Assembly: GCA_964573995.1 (NCBI GenBank)
Contig: CAZNLH010000015.1
Span: 1-60,844, forward strand
DNA: 60,844 nt
Source: CAZNLH01 sp964573995
Lineage (GTDB): Bacteria; Gemmatimonadota; CAZMKB01; CAZNLH01
Direction: 5' to 3'
Shown here: piece by piece, positions 1 through 9,308 of the stretch
How positions within the stretch are numbered: position 1 is the first letter of the stretch
How the letters are laid out: the number at the start of each line of letters is the position of its first letter
The notes under the pieces: generated by a model
What the model saw: only the letters and a program-made list of their open reading frames with translations
Databases searched by the model: none
Told to the model about the DNA's origin: nothing
Translations under genes and position numbers: made by a program

Positions 1-161
1 CAAAAAGGGACCGTGGTTCCGCCCTTGTCTCCGGGGAAGCCGCAACGGGACCATTGTCTTGCTTCGTACCATACTCAACCCCTCAAATTGCATTAACGAG
101 AGGAAAGCCGTTTTACAATTAAGTTACCCCACTTCCAGACCAATGTCAAATAGAACCCACA

Positions 162-1325
162 TCACCCGGCCGGAGGAATCGTAATCTTCCCGAGGACGGC
201 CTCCCGCTGTGCCCCCGTCACTGCCGGGAGGTTACCCGGACGGCCCTCGATCGTCTCGTTTGCCAGGATCGCGAAGGCAACTGCCTCGCGATAATCGGCT
301 GATACGCCGACTGCGTCCAGTGGCCGTATCTTGATTGGCCTGACCGCCTCTTCGAGGATCTCCATCAGGTAACGGTTGTGCACCCCTCCGCCTCCAATGT
401 AGACGACATCCTCGCTCCCGGGGTCGGGCAAGGCACCAAGGACCTCCTTCGCTATCGATTGCGCCGTGAGGTGAGTCAGGGTTGCCAGAAAGTCTGCCCT
501 CGACATATCCGGGTGCCTTTCCCTCAATTCGCGTACGTATCTCTCGCCGAACATGCCCAGCCCCGTACTCTTGGGGGGACTCCGCCTGAAATAGGGGTGG
601 TCCAGCACCTCCCTCAACATTTCCTCGTCGGGATATCCACGCCTTGCAATCGCACCATCCCTGTCGTACATCATCCGCCCATCCGTGAGGAGCCTCACCG
701 CCGAATCTATCAACCCGTTGCCGGGACCGGTATCGAACCCCCTGACCTCCTCTCTATCGGGCGCAAGCACAGTGATGTTGGCGATGCCCCCGATATTCAG
801 TAGGAGGCGTATGCCCCTGGCGGGTCTCAAGAGGAGGAAGTCTGCCAGTGGGACGAGCGGGGCCCCCTCGCCTCCTGCCGCTATGTCCGCCGACCTGAAA
901 TCCGATACGGTTACGATCCCTGTTCGGCCCGCAATGACCGCCGCTTCCCCGACCTGGAGTGTTGAGCCCCCTTGCCTCCCCGGACGGTGGCAAACGGTCT
1001 GGCCATGCGATCCGATCAGGTCGCATTCGAACCGCTCGAGGCCAGCCTCTTCCATGACCCTGGCTGCGGCCTCTGCGAAGGACCGTCCGATCATATAATT
1101 CAGGTCACAAATGTCCACGGCACACAAGACGGAAGCCGAACGGACCCTCTCTGCAAGCATTGGCGAGTAAGGCAACGAAAGGGCGTGGATGAGTCTCAGG
1201 CCCGAAAACCCGCCCGCTTCCTCGACCTCCACCAGGGCAGCGTCCACTCCATCGGCCGAGGTACCGGATATAAGGCCGATGACACGCCGGAATCGCTTAC
1301 CGCGGATGGAATCGAGCGCCTTCAT
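162..1325 (-). CDS. anmK: anhydro-N-acetylmuramic acid kinase AnmK
   Basis: Phosphorylates and opens 1,6-anhydro-MurNAc released from old peptidoglycan to give MurNAc-6-phosphate, the substrate of the neighbouring MurQ etherase; cytoplasmic. The N-terminus carries the family signature LISGTSADGVD, followed by the sugar-kinase/actin-fold pieces NIGGIAN and FDTGPGN. Length (about 387 residues) is normal for the family. An in-frame ATG lies at 1340, but the ATG at 1325 overlaps the murQ stop by 4 bases (ATGA), the same coupling used between murQ and the symporter gene, so 1325 is preferred. Last gene of the symporter-murQ-anmK operon. Identification is secure; the exact start is inferred. Confidence 0.95.
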   Translation of the reverse strand: MKALDSIRGKRFRRVIGLISGTSADGVDAALVEVEEAGGFSGLRLIHALSLPYSPMLAERVRSASVLCAVDICDLNYMIGRSFAEAAARVMEEAGLERFECDLIGSHGQTVCHRPGRQGGSTLQVGEAAVIAGRTGIVTVSDFRSADIAAGGEGAPLVPLADFLLLRPARGIRLLLNIGGIANITVLAPDREEVRGFDTGPGNGLIDSAVRLLTDGRMMYDRDGAIARRGYPDEEMLREVLDHPYFRRSPPKSTGLGMFGERYVRELRERHPDMSRADFLATLTHLTAQSIAKEVLGALPDPGSEDVVYIGGGGVHNRYLMEILEEAVRPIKIRPLDAVGVSADYREAVAFAILANETIEGRPGNLPAVTGAQREAVLGKITIPPAG

Positions 1326-2236
1326 GTCTTGCCATCCCATTCACCAAGGGCAACGGATACTATCCCCTTCGCCTCGTGCAATCTTCTCACCGCCTCTCGG
1401 CGGGACAGCCCCATCTTGCCCATGACGATCGCGGCCTTTACTTCCCCCCTTGCCTCGTCCAGGAGGAGGCCCGCGCCACGGTAGTCAACGCCCAAGACCT
1501 CCATGAGGATCCTACGGCTCCTGTCACGCAATTTTTCCGAAAGGGACTCGAGATCGACCATAAGGTTGTCATATACCTTCCCCAGTCTGACCATTGATAT
1601 GGTTGTAATCATGTTGAGAACCATCTTCGTCGCGGTGCCCGCCTTTAACCGAGTGGAACCTGCGATCACCTCGGGCCCCACAACTGGGTTGATTACCTGG
1701 TCGACTTCCACCGGGACCTCTGGGGCCGGGTTGAAGGTGAGAAGGGCCGTATAGGCCCCCCTGTCGTGTGCCTCCTCAAGGGCCCCCATGACGAACGGTG
1801 TATCCACGCTCGCCGCTATCCCTATTACGGTATCGGACTCTTTTACATGCTCACCTGAAATGGCCTCCACTCCCGCACCACGATCGTCTTCGGCGCCCTC
1901 TACCGATCTCCAAAGTGCCTTCTTGCCGCCGGCTATTATCCCACGCACCATGGAAGGATCGGTCCCGAAAGTTGGAGGGCACTCTGCGGCATCGAGCACG
2001 CCCAACCTGCCGCTCGTCCCCGCACCGGCGTATATAAGCGAGCCACCTCTTTCAAACGTCTCGACTACCCGTTCAATCAGCCGTGCCAGGGGGCCGCGTA
2101 CCGCCCTCAACGCCTCGATCAATCTCCTGTCCTCCGCCTGCATGAGGTCGATGATCTCCGAGATGCTCATCCGGTCGATCCCGCGGCTCTCCTCGTTCCT
2201 CGACTCCGTTACATGGCCATCGAGACGCCTCTTCAT
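1322..2236 (-). CDS. murQ: N-acetylmuramic acid 6-phosphate etherase MurQ
   Basis: Cleaves the D-lactyl ether of MurNAc-6-P to GlcNAc-6-P and lactate in the cytoplasm, the step after AnmK in cell-wall recycling. At 304 residues it is full length. The SIS-domain sugar-phosphate site is visible at about residues 68-90 (YAGAGTSGRLG followed by AAECPPTFG), and the N-terminal TESRN...ID segment is typical of MurQ. The ATG start overlaps the stop of the upstream symporter gene by 4 bases, and its own stop overlaps anmK, so the three genes are almost certainly translated from one message. Confidence 0.95.
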   Translation of the reverse strand: MKRRLDGHVTESRNEESRGIDRMSISEIIDLMQAEDRRLIEALRAVRGPLARLIERVVETFERGGSLIYAGAGTSGRLGVLDAAECPPTFGTDPSMVRGIIAGGKKALWRSVEGAEDDRGAGVEAISGEHVKESDTVIGIAASVDTPFVMGALEEAHDRGAYTALLTFNPAPEVPVEVDQVINPVVGPEVIAGSTRLKAGTATKMVLNMITTISMVRLGKVYDNLMVDLESLSEKLRDRSRRILMEVLGVDYRGAGLLLDEARGEVKAAIVMGKMGLSRREAVRRLHEAKGIVSVALGEWDGKT

Positions 2237-3609
2237 CGGGTCCCCCCGTATCCCCGGCCGGTGGATCGATCATATTTCATCGTCTCTCTCACGACCACTC
2301 CGGCCAGCAGCAAGACCCCCACCAGGTTTGGTATTGCCTGTAGTCCATTGAAGATGTCGGCAAGGTTCCAGATCGTCTCCACCCTGAGTACCGACCCCAG
2401 TAAGATAATCCCGCAAAAGGCCCAGCGAAACGGCCTTCTCACGCCGACACCGAACAGGTAAGCAAAACATTGTTCCCCGTAATAGGGCCACGAGATTAGC
2501 GTGGAGAAACCAAACATCAGGGAGCCTACGACCACGATGATGCCCCCCATGTTGAACGCCCTCTCGAAGGACACGACAACCAGTTCCGTGCTCGTGAGCC
2601 CCTCCGTCCATGTCCCTGTTACCAGGACAACCAGTCCCGTTATGGTGCATATCACTATCGTATCCACAAACACATCCATCATGGCAATAAGCCCCTGCCT
2701 GGCAGGCTGATTGGTCATGGCCGCCCCGTGGGCGATCGGGGAACTTCCCGTGCCGGCCTCGTTTGAATACACTCCCCTGGCTACGCCGTAACGGATTGTG
2801 GAACGCACACTTGCACCCATGAAACCCCCGACGGCAGCGACCGGGTTGAAGGCACCGGACAGTATCATGCCGAATACCCCCTGCAATTCTCTATAATGGC
2901 ACAGGATAACGGCCATTGAGCCTGAAAGGTATATCAGCACCATTAGCGGGCTGAATGCGTATGAGAACCGGCCGATGCTCTTGATCCCCCCGATGATGAC
3001 CAACCACACCAGGATCGCTACTACAAGGCCGGTCACGGGCATAGGGATTCCCCACTGCGACCTGACCGCCAGGGCCATCGAGTTGGTCTGTATCATCGAT
3101 GTGGAAAAGAGGGTCTTGATTCCCATGACGAGCGCGAAGGTCGAGGCCAACCACCTCGATCCGGCACCGTTCTTTATGTAGTACATTGGGCCGGAGGCGA
3201 TCAGGCCATCTTCAGCCCTTTCACGGTAGAGGACGCCGAGCAGGGATTCAGAGAACTTGGTTGCCATGCCGAACAGCCCGGATATCCACATCCAGAAGAG
3301 CGCCCCGGGACCTCCGGAGGCGATGGCCGTGGCAACCCCTGCAATATTCCCATTGCCAACGGTCCCGGCGAGCGAGGTCATAAACGCCTGCAAAGGGGTT
3401 ATATCACCGGGCGGGCCCTCTCCAACCGTTCCCCCACGTATACCCCTATCTGCGTGGATCAGCAGCCTGACGGCCGGATAAAAGCGGCTCACCTGGATCA
3501 GGCGCAGGCGGATGGTCAGGTAGACGCCGGTCCCGATGAGTAGGACCAGCATGTGAGGACCCCACACGATGGTGCTTATGGTGTCAATCAGCTGACCGGG
3601 ATTGTCCAT
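2233..3609 (-). CDS. AGCS-family sodium:alanine/glycine symporter
   Basis: A 458-residue inner-membrane transporter with about ten hydrophobic segments. It resembles alanine/glycine:cation symporters (AgcS, AlsT): N-terminal helix with WGPHMLVLLIGTGVYLTIRL, then LAGTVGNGNIAGVATAIASGGPGALFWM and SNEAGTGSSPIAHGAA type motifs (quoted in part). Family knowledge says Na+-coupled uptake of alanine or glycine; the actual substrate cannot be read here. It is the first gene of an operon with murQ and anmK (4-base overlap). This hints that it salvages alanine from peptidoglycan turnover, but that is inference. No murein-peptide permease is seen nearby. Confidence 0.9.
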   Translation of the reverse strand: MDNPGQLIDTISTIVWGPHMLVLLIGTGVYLTIRLRLIQVSRFYPAVRLLIHADRGIRGGTVGEGPPGDITPLQAFMTSLAGTVGNGNIAGVATAIASGGPGALFWMWISGLFGMATKFSESLLGVLYRERAEDGLIASGPMYYIKNGAGSRWLASTFALVMGIKTLFSTSMIQTNSMALAVRSQWGIPMPVTGLVVAILVWLVIIGGIKSIGRFSYAFSPLMVLIYLSGSMAVILCHYRELQGVFGMILSGAFNPVAAVGGFMGASVRSTIRYGVARGVYSNEAGTGSSPIAHGAAMTNQPARQGLIAMMDVFVDTIVICTITGLVVLVTGTWTEGLTSTELVVVSFERAFNMGGIIVVVGSLMFGFSTLISWPYYGEQCFAYLFGVGVRRPFRWAFCGIILLGSVLRVETIWNLADIFNGLQAIPNLVGVLLLAGVVVRETMKYDRSTGRGYGGTR

Positions 3610-4300
3610 TCTTCATCACGCCGATTCCCTCGGTGACTTTTCCTTACAACGTACAAGCAACAATCAGGTTACGGCAACGACGGTTTGTATCATGCCGGCC
3701 CCTTCGCCCTGCAGCAGTCTGTTATCAGTACCACCAACTTGTCTCGTAATCGACAGTGACCCTCCGCATACGAATCTTCACTCGCAGGTGGTGTTATCAC
3801 CTCCAATCTTCCTAATTAATAAGCGCCTTAGACCTATTTTCCAAGGATAACTTTTCATTCACGGTCCGCCATCCACGCAGACTCCCGACGAAAATACTGC
3901 AAGTCACCCTTAAACTTTTTAAACAATTCCCCTTCGTACCAGCCTAAGAGATGATGGCTTCAATTGATCACCGAGAACCCAAATGTCCCCTAATACAGCA
4001 AATAGCCGGCGGTTACGTGAGGCTGGTGGGTGGAGATCGAAAATAGGATAGAGTGGGTTATATAGTGGCATATGAATTGCTAATCATATAATATGCGGGG
4101 CAAAAATACTCGTTTCGTGGGGCCCTTCTCTCGGGGGTTAACTAAGAAAGTATACCGTATCCCCGTGGGCATTTCTTGCAAGAAGGGTCGACAAGTCAAC
4201 ATTTCGTGCTTACGCATGCTCTGATCAGGCACAGTACACCTCCCGTAATCCGTCTTACTGGCGAATAACCGGCTCAGGACTAGAAGTGGGGGTACAAGAG
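3610..4300. other. divergent intergenic region, symporter operon / secreted GH39-like gene
   Basis: About 690 bases separate the leftward symporter operon from the rightward secreted-protein gene. I find no convincing gene in it; short open frames lack ribosome sites and family resemblance. The one clear signal is a -24/-12 promoter at 4066-4081 on the + strand (listed separately), which leaves a leader of about 200 nt before the ATG at 4301. I saw no good sigma-70 promoter for the leftward operon. Confidence 0.6.
4066..4081 (+). promoter_or_regulatory. sigma-54 (-24/-12) promoter candidate upstream of the GH39-like gene
   Basis: The sequence TGGCATATGAATTGCT matches TGGCA-N6-TTGCW, with exactly ten bases between the GG and GC dinucleotides, as sigma-54 requires. 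A start about 12 bases after the GC would fall near 4092, leaving a leader of about 200 nt to the ATG at 4301. Nine fixed positions match, so chance occurrence in this intergenic stretch is unlikely. A nearly identical element sits upstream of dnaK. Confidence 0.65.
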
Positions 4301-6454
4301 ATGACGCTCGTAAAGCGCATATTATTGTCTTTTATCCTCGGGTGGCCAATCCTCTGCATCTTATCCCAGACAAACGTCTTCGCCGTCTCTCACAGTAATG
4401 GTGGCCCGCATTACGATAAGTACACTGAACTGAACGTGAACTGCGACCAAGAAATAGGGCCCCTTTCAACATTATGGAGGCCAAGCATCTCTTTCCGTGG
4501 ACTTGGGGCAGAAAAGAACTACATCGGACATGCATCAAAAAGGGTCATAGAGGACTATGCCAGTGAAATAGGCCTGGAAGGGGGAGTCTTCGGCGTGCAC
4601 CTCCATCTATGGAAGATGGAAGACAGGGCGGGAAGCATAGACAACTACGATTTCTACCTAAGGACAATCCGTGAGAATGGAGGGATACCTTTCATACGCC
4701 TCGTCGGCACACCGGCGTATCTCCTTGATTCGACCTTCGTTGAAGAGAATCCAACCCGTTACATGGGATATCCCCCAGAAGACCTCGAAGGCTGGAAGGA
4801 TCTCATCTACGACGTCTTGAAATACATCGTGATTCCCGACGATTCCATAATAGACCCCCACCTCTTCGCCGGGGACAGTACCCCTAAACCTACCCTCGGG
4901 CTGGGGGACAACATCTTCTTCTCCTTCTTGAACGGAATCTGGGGACCCGACAATTTCCAATTCCGCGGCACAGAAGAGGAACTGCTGACCCAATGGAACT
5001 ACACTGTCCAGGCCGTTTACCAATTGGAAGCCGACTATCCCGGCATAGACATCCAACTCGGCGGCATGGGTTGGAATACAGGCCTCGAAACGAATTTCTT
5101 CGAGCGGGGAGGGTTGATCGAGGACTGGATCAACTACTCGAGAGAAAACAATCTGACAATAGATCTTGTAGATTTCGCCTATCGATCAAACCTGCCCTTT
5201 GGACTGAGCAGGCCAACTCATACCGATTACGTCGGTTGCATCCGGACCTACCTCGAGGAGAATGGATATGACCCACAGACTCCGGTTATGGCGGTCCAGT
5301 GGGAGAGCATTAACAGTGTCGAAGGAGCGAACAGCGCGAGAGGATACCCGATTATCGGAGCCGAGCTCCAGAGCCATATCATGGCGGCACTCGTACCAAC
5401 TCGTCTATACGACATGGAATTGGCGGGCCAAAAATATCAATTCAGAGAGGCCATACAAGATTTCAACTCAGGAAACTACCCCCTCTATATTGACACCCTT
5501 GAAGGACAGAACTCAGGGTATGGCATATACACCATTGGCACGGAACAAGAGGGGTGGTACGGATTGAGAAAGCCGGAATTCAATGCCTGGAAGATGATCT
5601 CCATGCTCAAGGACACGCGAGTTGAAGCCCAGAGTTCCGCCGCGTCCAGCAACGATTATCAGTCCACCTTCAACATCATCGCGACCAAGGACTCCGCGAC
5701 CGGTGATATCGGCATCCTGATCTGGTACTATGTTTATCCGAATCTGCTGGGAGCAAGACCTGATTATTCAGAGTTGCTGAGCTCATTCCCGATCATGTCC
5801 AGCCAACTCTTTATCAACGGCTTACAGGCCGGCTCTTCTTACATTATCGATAAGTACTCGCTGTCTGCGACGACGGGGAACAGTTTTACCAATCGGAACG
5901 AGATATATGAAGCCCTTCAGCAGAACACCCCTTTGGCCCTTATAAACCAATTGAATCTGGTCAACATGGAATCCTTATCAGAGGAGTACCACGCGGTCGG
6001 CGATACCATGACCGAGTACATCACGATGGAACCCTACTCTCTGCTCTTCATCTCCATCAGAAAAGACGATCTGACGGGAACTGGCGAAGGAGGAGACTCC
6101 CCTGGGATCAACAAACCAGTGGAAGGCGGGCAGCCGCTGGAAATCAGTCAGAATTACCCAAACCCCTTCAACCCAACAACTGTTATTCGCTTTTCGGTGA
6201 ACATCGCGAACGAGAGGAAAGGAACCGACAACTCGGGAGCCGGCACGGAGGTAATCCCCGTCCGGCTCGAGATCTACGATCTTCGCGGACGACTAATCAA
6301 GGAACTGTTAAATGAAAAATTGGAAACGGGGGAATACAGCGTATCATGGAACGGCAGGGACAGCATGAATCAACCGGTTCCATCCGGTGTCTACCTCTAC
6401 GCTATCTCTACAGGAAACTATCGAGCCATTAAGAAGATGGTGCTGCTCAAATAG
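4301..6454 (+). CDS. secreted GH39-like protein with T9SS-type C-terminal sorting domain
   Basis: A 717-residue exported protein. The signal peptide is at residues 1-28 (KRILLSFILGWPILCILS), followed by a TIM-barrel-like region that recalls GH39 xylosidases: FIRLVGTPAYLL, then FRGTEEEL and IQLGGMGWNTG, then VMAVQWES where the nucleophile Glu would lie. At the usual acid/base site (WNEP in GH39) the sequence reads NGIWGPDNF, so that Glu appears to be missing and classical hydrolase activity is doubtful. The C-terminus has the YPNPFNPTTVIRF sorting/FlgD-like Ig domain ending GVYLYAIS...KKMVLLK, which implies export to the cell surface. A GTG at 4286 is in frame, but the ATG at 4301 has a G-rich site at better spacing. 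Transcribed alone, behind the sigma-54-type promoter. Confidence 0.75.
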   Translation: MTLVKRILLSFILGWPILCILSQTNVFAVSHSNGGPHYDKYTELNVNCDQEIGPLSTLWRPSISFRGLGAEKNYIGHASKRVIEDYASEIGLEGGVFGVHLHLWKMEDRAGSIDNYDFYLRTIRENGGIPFIRLVGTPAYLLDSTFVEENPTRYMGYPPEDLEGWKDLIYDVLKYIVIPDDSIIDPHLFAGDSTPKPTLGLGDNIFFSFLNGIWGPDNFQFRGTEEELLTQWNYTVQAVYQLEADYPGIDIQLGGMGWNTGLETNFFERGGLIEDWINYSRENNLTIDLVDFAYRSNLPFGLSRPTHTDYVGCIRTYLEENGYDPQTPVMAVQWESINSVEGANSARGYPIIGAELQSHIMAALVPTRLYDMELAGQKYQFREAIQDFNSGNYPLYIDTLEGQNSGYGIYTIGTEQEGWYGLRKPEFNAWKMISMLKDTRVEAQSSAASSNDYQSTFNIIATKDSATGDIGILIWYYVYPNLLGARPDYSELLSSFPIMSSQLFINGLQAGSSYIIDKYSLSATTGNSFTNRNEIYEALQQNTPLALINQLNLVNMESLSEEYHAVGDTMTEYITMEPYSLLFISIRKDDLTGTGEGGDSPGINKPVEGGQPLEISQNYPNPFNPTTVIRFSVNIANERKGTDNSGAGTEVIPVRLEIYDLRGRLIKELLNEKLETGEYSVSWNGRDSMNQPVPSGVYLYAISTGNYRAIKKMVLLK

Positions 6455-6505
6455 TAGCGCATGAGGCAAATGGAAAATCGTGACCGAGGGGGACCGCCTT
6501 GATCC

Positions 6506-7183
6506 TCACGGGCACTTCTTGAATTTCACAATGAGGCTGGTCCTGAAAAGGGCCAGTACCCGTAGGGAGAGGAACCACTCAACAACCGAAAAAAGGGCTT
6601 TTAAGAGCGGACTCTTCCACAAGTGCAACGTTGTCCCGTTGAACCTGTAGAAGTCCACCATGCGGACTCCCTCATTACCTTTCTCCAGTGATTCGAATTT
6701 CTTCCGGCGGTTGCATCGATAATATGTCTGATATCTTCCCTCATCCTCTTTCTCCGAAAAGAGACGTCGGGTGACCCACTTTCGGATCGAGAGAGGAAGA
6801 ATGGAACTCAGGAACATGAGGGGATTCCATATGTTCTGCGTAAGGATTATCATCGATCCCCCCAGCTCCAATACCCTGAGCATTTCGCGAAAGGTGTTGA
6901 AGGGGTCTTCAAGATGCTCAAAAACAAACCTTGAGACAACCAGATGAAAGAGGCCGTTCTTCAGCGGTAGGCTATCAACTGTTGCACAAATGCAATGATC
7001 GTAGCGGTGATTTCGTTTCAGTGATTCTCTATCAATATCGACCCCTACAAGGTCCAGGGGGGTCTCCAGTATCTCCTCGACGGTTCCAAATTCACCACTT
7101 CCACACCCGGCATCAAGGATCTTATCTCCAGCTCTTACCTCTTCCGCTACCCACTGCTCGTAAGACAATGAAGGAGTACCCAT
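6506..7183 (-). CDS. class I SAM-dependent methyltransferase
   Basis: A 225-residue protein with the Rossmann-type SAM site ILDAGCGSGEFG near residues 22-33, the acidic end of strand 2 (LVGVDID), and the post-motif ATVDSLPLKNGLFHLVVSRF plus FEHLEDP typical of the Methyltransf_11 group. The basic C-terminal part contains a hydrophobic stretch (SPLLKALFSVVEWFLSL). Last gene of polysaccharide cluster 1, so it may methylate a sugar or lipid intermediate; the substrate is unknown. A gap of about 150 bases separates it from the preceding gene, so it may also have its own promoter. Confidence 0.8.
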   Translation of the reverse strand: MGTPSLSYEQWVAEEVRAGDKILDAGCGSGEFGTVEEILETPLDLVGVDIDRESLKRNHRYDHCICATVDSLPLKNGLFHLVVSRFVFEHLEDPFNTFREMLRVLELGGSMIILTQNIWNPLMFLSSILPLSIRKWVTRRLFSEKEDEGRYQTYYRCNRRKKFESLEKGNEGVRMVDFYRFNGTTLHLWKSPLLKALFSVVEWFLSLRVLALFRTSLIVKFKKCP

Positions 7184-7329
7184 TATGTTATCAATTACCT
7201 CGATAACTTATCAGTCTTCAACGGCACTTCACCCCAATTCTGAAATGTGAACCATTAGCAGGCGATAAGGGTGTGTCACCAACCAATAGCGGACGCCTAC
7301 TGCAGGGTACGCGTGTATTCAAGGGTAAC

Positions 7330-7641
7330 CTATCGAATGTATCTAATAGTGAACAACAGATAAACGAGGAATGCCAAGACTGAGATTATCAGCAGAAGAA
7401 CGAGATCAAAAAAAATCGTCCTCTCTCTCTTTGTCAACTGGCTGTGCAGTTCGTTTATCTCTTCCAGGGAATACCAGCCGCCCTGGTAAAGATAACGCCC
7501 CTTCTTCATCCTTTTTCCGGCCTCTTGCCTTACGATCTTCGTATACTTTTCTCGTAACTTATTCTTATACGCCTCGATGTACTTCCTTACCTCGTCTTCC
7601 TGCTCACGTCCTTTTTTCTTTCTTTTCCACATAGCGCGCAT
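7330..7641 (-). CDS. small single-TM protein of the polysaccharide cluster, unknown function
   Basis: A 103-residue protein I do not recognise. It is very basic at the N-terminus (MRAMWKRKKKGREQED), then helical and charged to about residue 72, with a short aromatic motif GRYLYQGGWYSLEEI, and ends in one membrane segment (DLVLLLIISVLAFLVYLLF). The layout is a cytoplasmic helix on a C-terminal anchor. It lies 24 bases after a second small anchored protein and in the same operon as the Wzz-type protein. A partner or scaffold role for the assembly machinery is possible but unsupported. Confidence 0.65.
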   Translation of the reverse strand: MRAMWKRKKKGREQEDEVRKYIEAYKNKLREKYTKIVRQEAGKRMKKGRYLYQGGWYSLEEINELHSQLTKRERTIFFDLVLLLIISVLAFLVYLLFTIRYIR

Positions 7642-7665
7642 GGTGCCGTTAGCCCCGCTTGTCTA

Positions 7666-7911
7666 TCATAACAAAAATATGATTGTGTAAATCATAAATA
7701 CGGCCGTCACCCCCAGGTACATGCCAAGCACCATTCCGAAATATAACTCAAACTTGCTCTTGCTTCTCTGCAGGCGAGAAAGGAGGAGTCTTGGGATTAG
7801 ATTCGCCGCCTCTTCCTCCTCTTGTATCTCTTCTAACAATTCCAGAACGGTTTCCCGCCTGTACAGGTACCGGAGTTCGTCCATGAGTACTTCCTGGTCC
7901 TTCCCCCTCAC
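7666..7911 (-). CDS. small single-TM protein coupled to the Wzz-like gene, unknown function
   Basis: An 81-residue protein. Its GTG start overlaps the stop of the Wzz-like gene (GTGA), so the two are translationally coupled. Residues 1-55 are a charged, probably helical domain rich in Glu and Leu (LELLEEIQEEEEAANLI); residues about 57-80 form one membrane helix (GMVLGMYLGVTAVFMIYTII). The architecture matches the following 103-residue protein although the sequences are not clearly alike. No family recognised. Confidence 0.65.
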   Translation of the reverse strand: MRGKDQEVLMDELRYLYRRETVLELLEEIQEEEEAANLIPRLLLSRLQRSKSKFELYFGMVLGMYLGVTAVFMIYTIIFLL

Positions 7912-9293
7912 TTGCCCTCCTCCCCTTCCATCAGGAGTTGATAGACCTGAGATTGCTCCAGTCTTGTCGCTTTCGCCCTCTCTATGTAATTTAAGAGGAG
8001 CACATAAAGCACTCCTCCCGTCAATCCCAGCGTAAAGGCAATGATCAGATTAATCGTCAGTGAGGGGAACGACGGGTTCTTAGGAGGTTTTGCGGGCTCC
8101 ACAACCACATACATCTGTTGGTCCCGTTTTGCCTGGATATCGAGTTCTGCCTCTCTCTGATTGAGCAACTGGTAAAGATTTTCGTTCCTTCTCAGTTCAA
8201 AGGAGAGGTCGGCATATTCCTTCATAAGAGCGGGAAGATTGGAGATCTCTTCTTTCGTTTTTTCCAGAATATCTTCTATTGCCTTGGTCTCCTCCCCAAC
8301 CGACATTTTTTCAACGAGGAGCCCGACCATGCGCTGTCTCAGGGATTCATAGAAGGATCCCGGGGCCTTTGTATAACTCGATGTCAATCTATCCATTTCC
8401 TTTGTAATTTCTTCCCTGACGGTCTCTATCTCCGTTTCCAACTGGATGATTTCCGGGTGTAACTCGGTCATCTGTGTCTTCTTCACCGCCAGCTGGACCT
8501 CGAGATCCGACAACCTGCTTCGAAGACTTTGGAGTATGGGGTCACTGGCGATCATCTCATCGTAATTATACAACTTGGCCTCTTCACCCATCTGCTCTTT
8601 CAAGGCCGCCACCGTCTCCTCCGTCTCCCTGAGCTTGATGTTGTTGGCGTCGATACGGGAAAGAAGGCTCGCCCTGTTGTTTACAAGCCTGGATACTTCC
8701 TTGTCCAGGGAGATTACCCCGTGCTTCCTTTGAAACGCCTCCATCGCCGCCCTTGATTCATCCAACTTGACCTTCCTATCCTTGATCTCCTGCCGGACAA
8801 ACTCAAGAGTATTTTCCGTCGTTACCAGCGAGAATTCTCCATTGAGCCTGTTTACCTTTTCTCCGAAAACATTGGCGATCTTCGCAGCAATTTCTGGGTT
8901 TCTATCCCGGATGGTCACCTTGAATAGCCTGGAATCTTCATCGACATCGACATCGAGTCTCTTCAGGATCGCTTTAGCGGAGCGCTCTTTGACATCCTCG
9001 GCGATCAATTCCCCCATCTTGTTGGTCTTCATCAAAGAGATCTGAGTAGTTGCGATGTCTTCGCTCATCAGGGGAACGACCGGCCTTCTAACAGTGGACT
9101 GAGATGACGTCAAGCTGAAGATGTCGGGTGAGCCGAGTGGGTAAAGGTAGAGTTCAGCCTTGTATATCTTCGGGAGGACGAGAGACAGGATCGCACTGAC
9201 TACCATACTGATAAGAATGACGGTAAAAATCAGCAGTCGCCTCTCGTGGATAATACGGAAATAATCTACCAGACTTGGATCTCGTGTCGCCAT
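7908..9293 (-). CDS. Wzz/GumC-type polysaccharide co-polymerase
   Basis: A 461-residue chain-length/co-polymerase protein of the inner membrane. The first TM is at about 20-40 (LLIFTVILISMVVSAILSLV). A Wzz periplasmic domain follows, then long coiled coil (about 190-370, for example IQLETEIETVREEITKEMDR), a Pro-rich stretch PAKPPKNPSFPS and a second TM at about 411-432. No cytoplasmic Walker or tyrosine-kinase domain follows, so this is the GumC/Wzz form, not a full Wzc. Its role would be to set polymer length and connect polymerase to the outer-membrane exporter. It lies just downstream of the polymerase/ligase gene and is coupled to a small TM protein. Confidence 0.88.
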   Translation of the reverse strand: MATRDPSLVDYFRIIHERRLLIFTVILISMVVSAILSLVLPKIYKAELYLYPLGSPDIFSLTSSQSTVRRPVVPLMSEDIATTQISLMKTNKMGELIAEDVKERSAKAILKRLDVDVDEDSRLFKVTIRDRNPEIAAKIANVFGEKVNRLNGEFSLVTTENTLEFVRQEIKDRKVKLDESRAAMEAFQRKHGVISLDKEVSRLVNNRASLLSRIDANNIKLRETEETVAALKEQMGEEAKLYNYDEMIASDPILQSLRSRLSDLEVQLAVKKTQMTELHPEIIQLETEIETVREEITKEMDRLTSSYTKAPGSFYESLRQRMVGLLVEKMSVGEETKAIEDILEKTKEEISNLPALMKEYADLSFELRRNENLYQLLNQREAELDIQAKRDQQMYVVVEPAKPPKNPSFPSLTINLIIAFTLGLTGGVLYVLLLNYIERAKATRLEQSQVYQLLMEGEEGK

Positions 9294-9308
9294 GTCATCC
9301 TCATCAAT

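Noticed and set aside
4093..4300. Cyclic-di-GMP riboswitch in the leader of the GH39-like gene
   Set aside because: GGGGCAAA is suggestive, but the other conserved segments of the GEMM core are missing.
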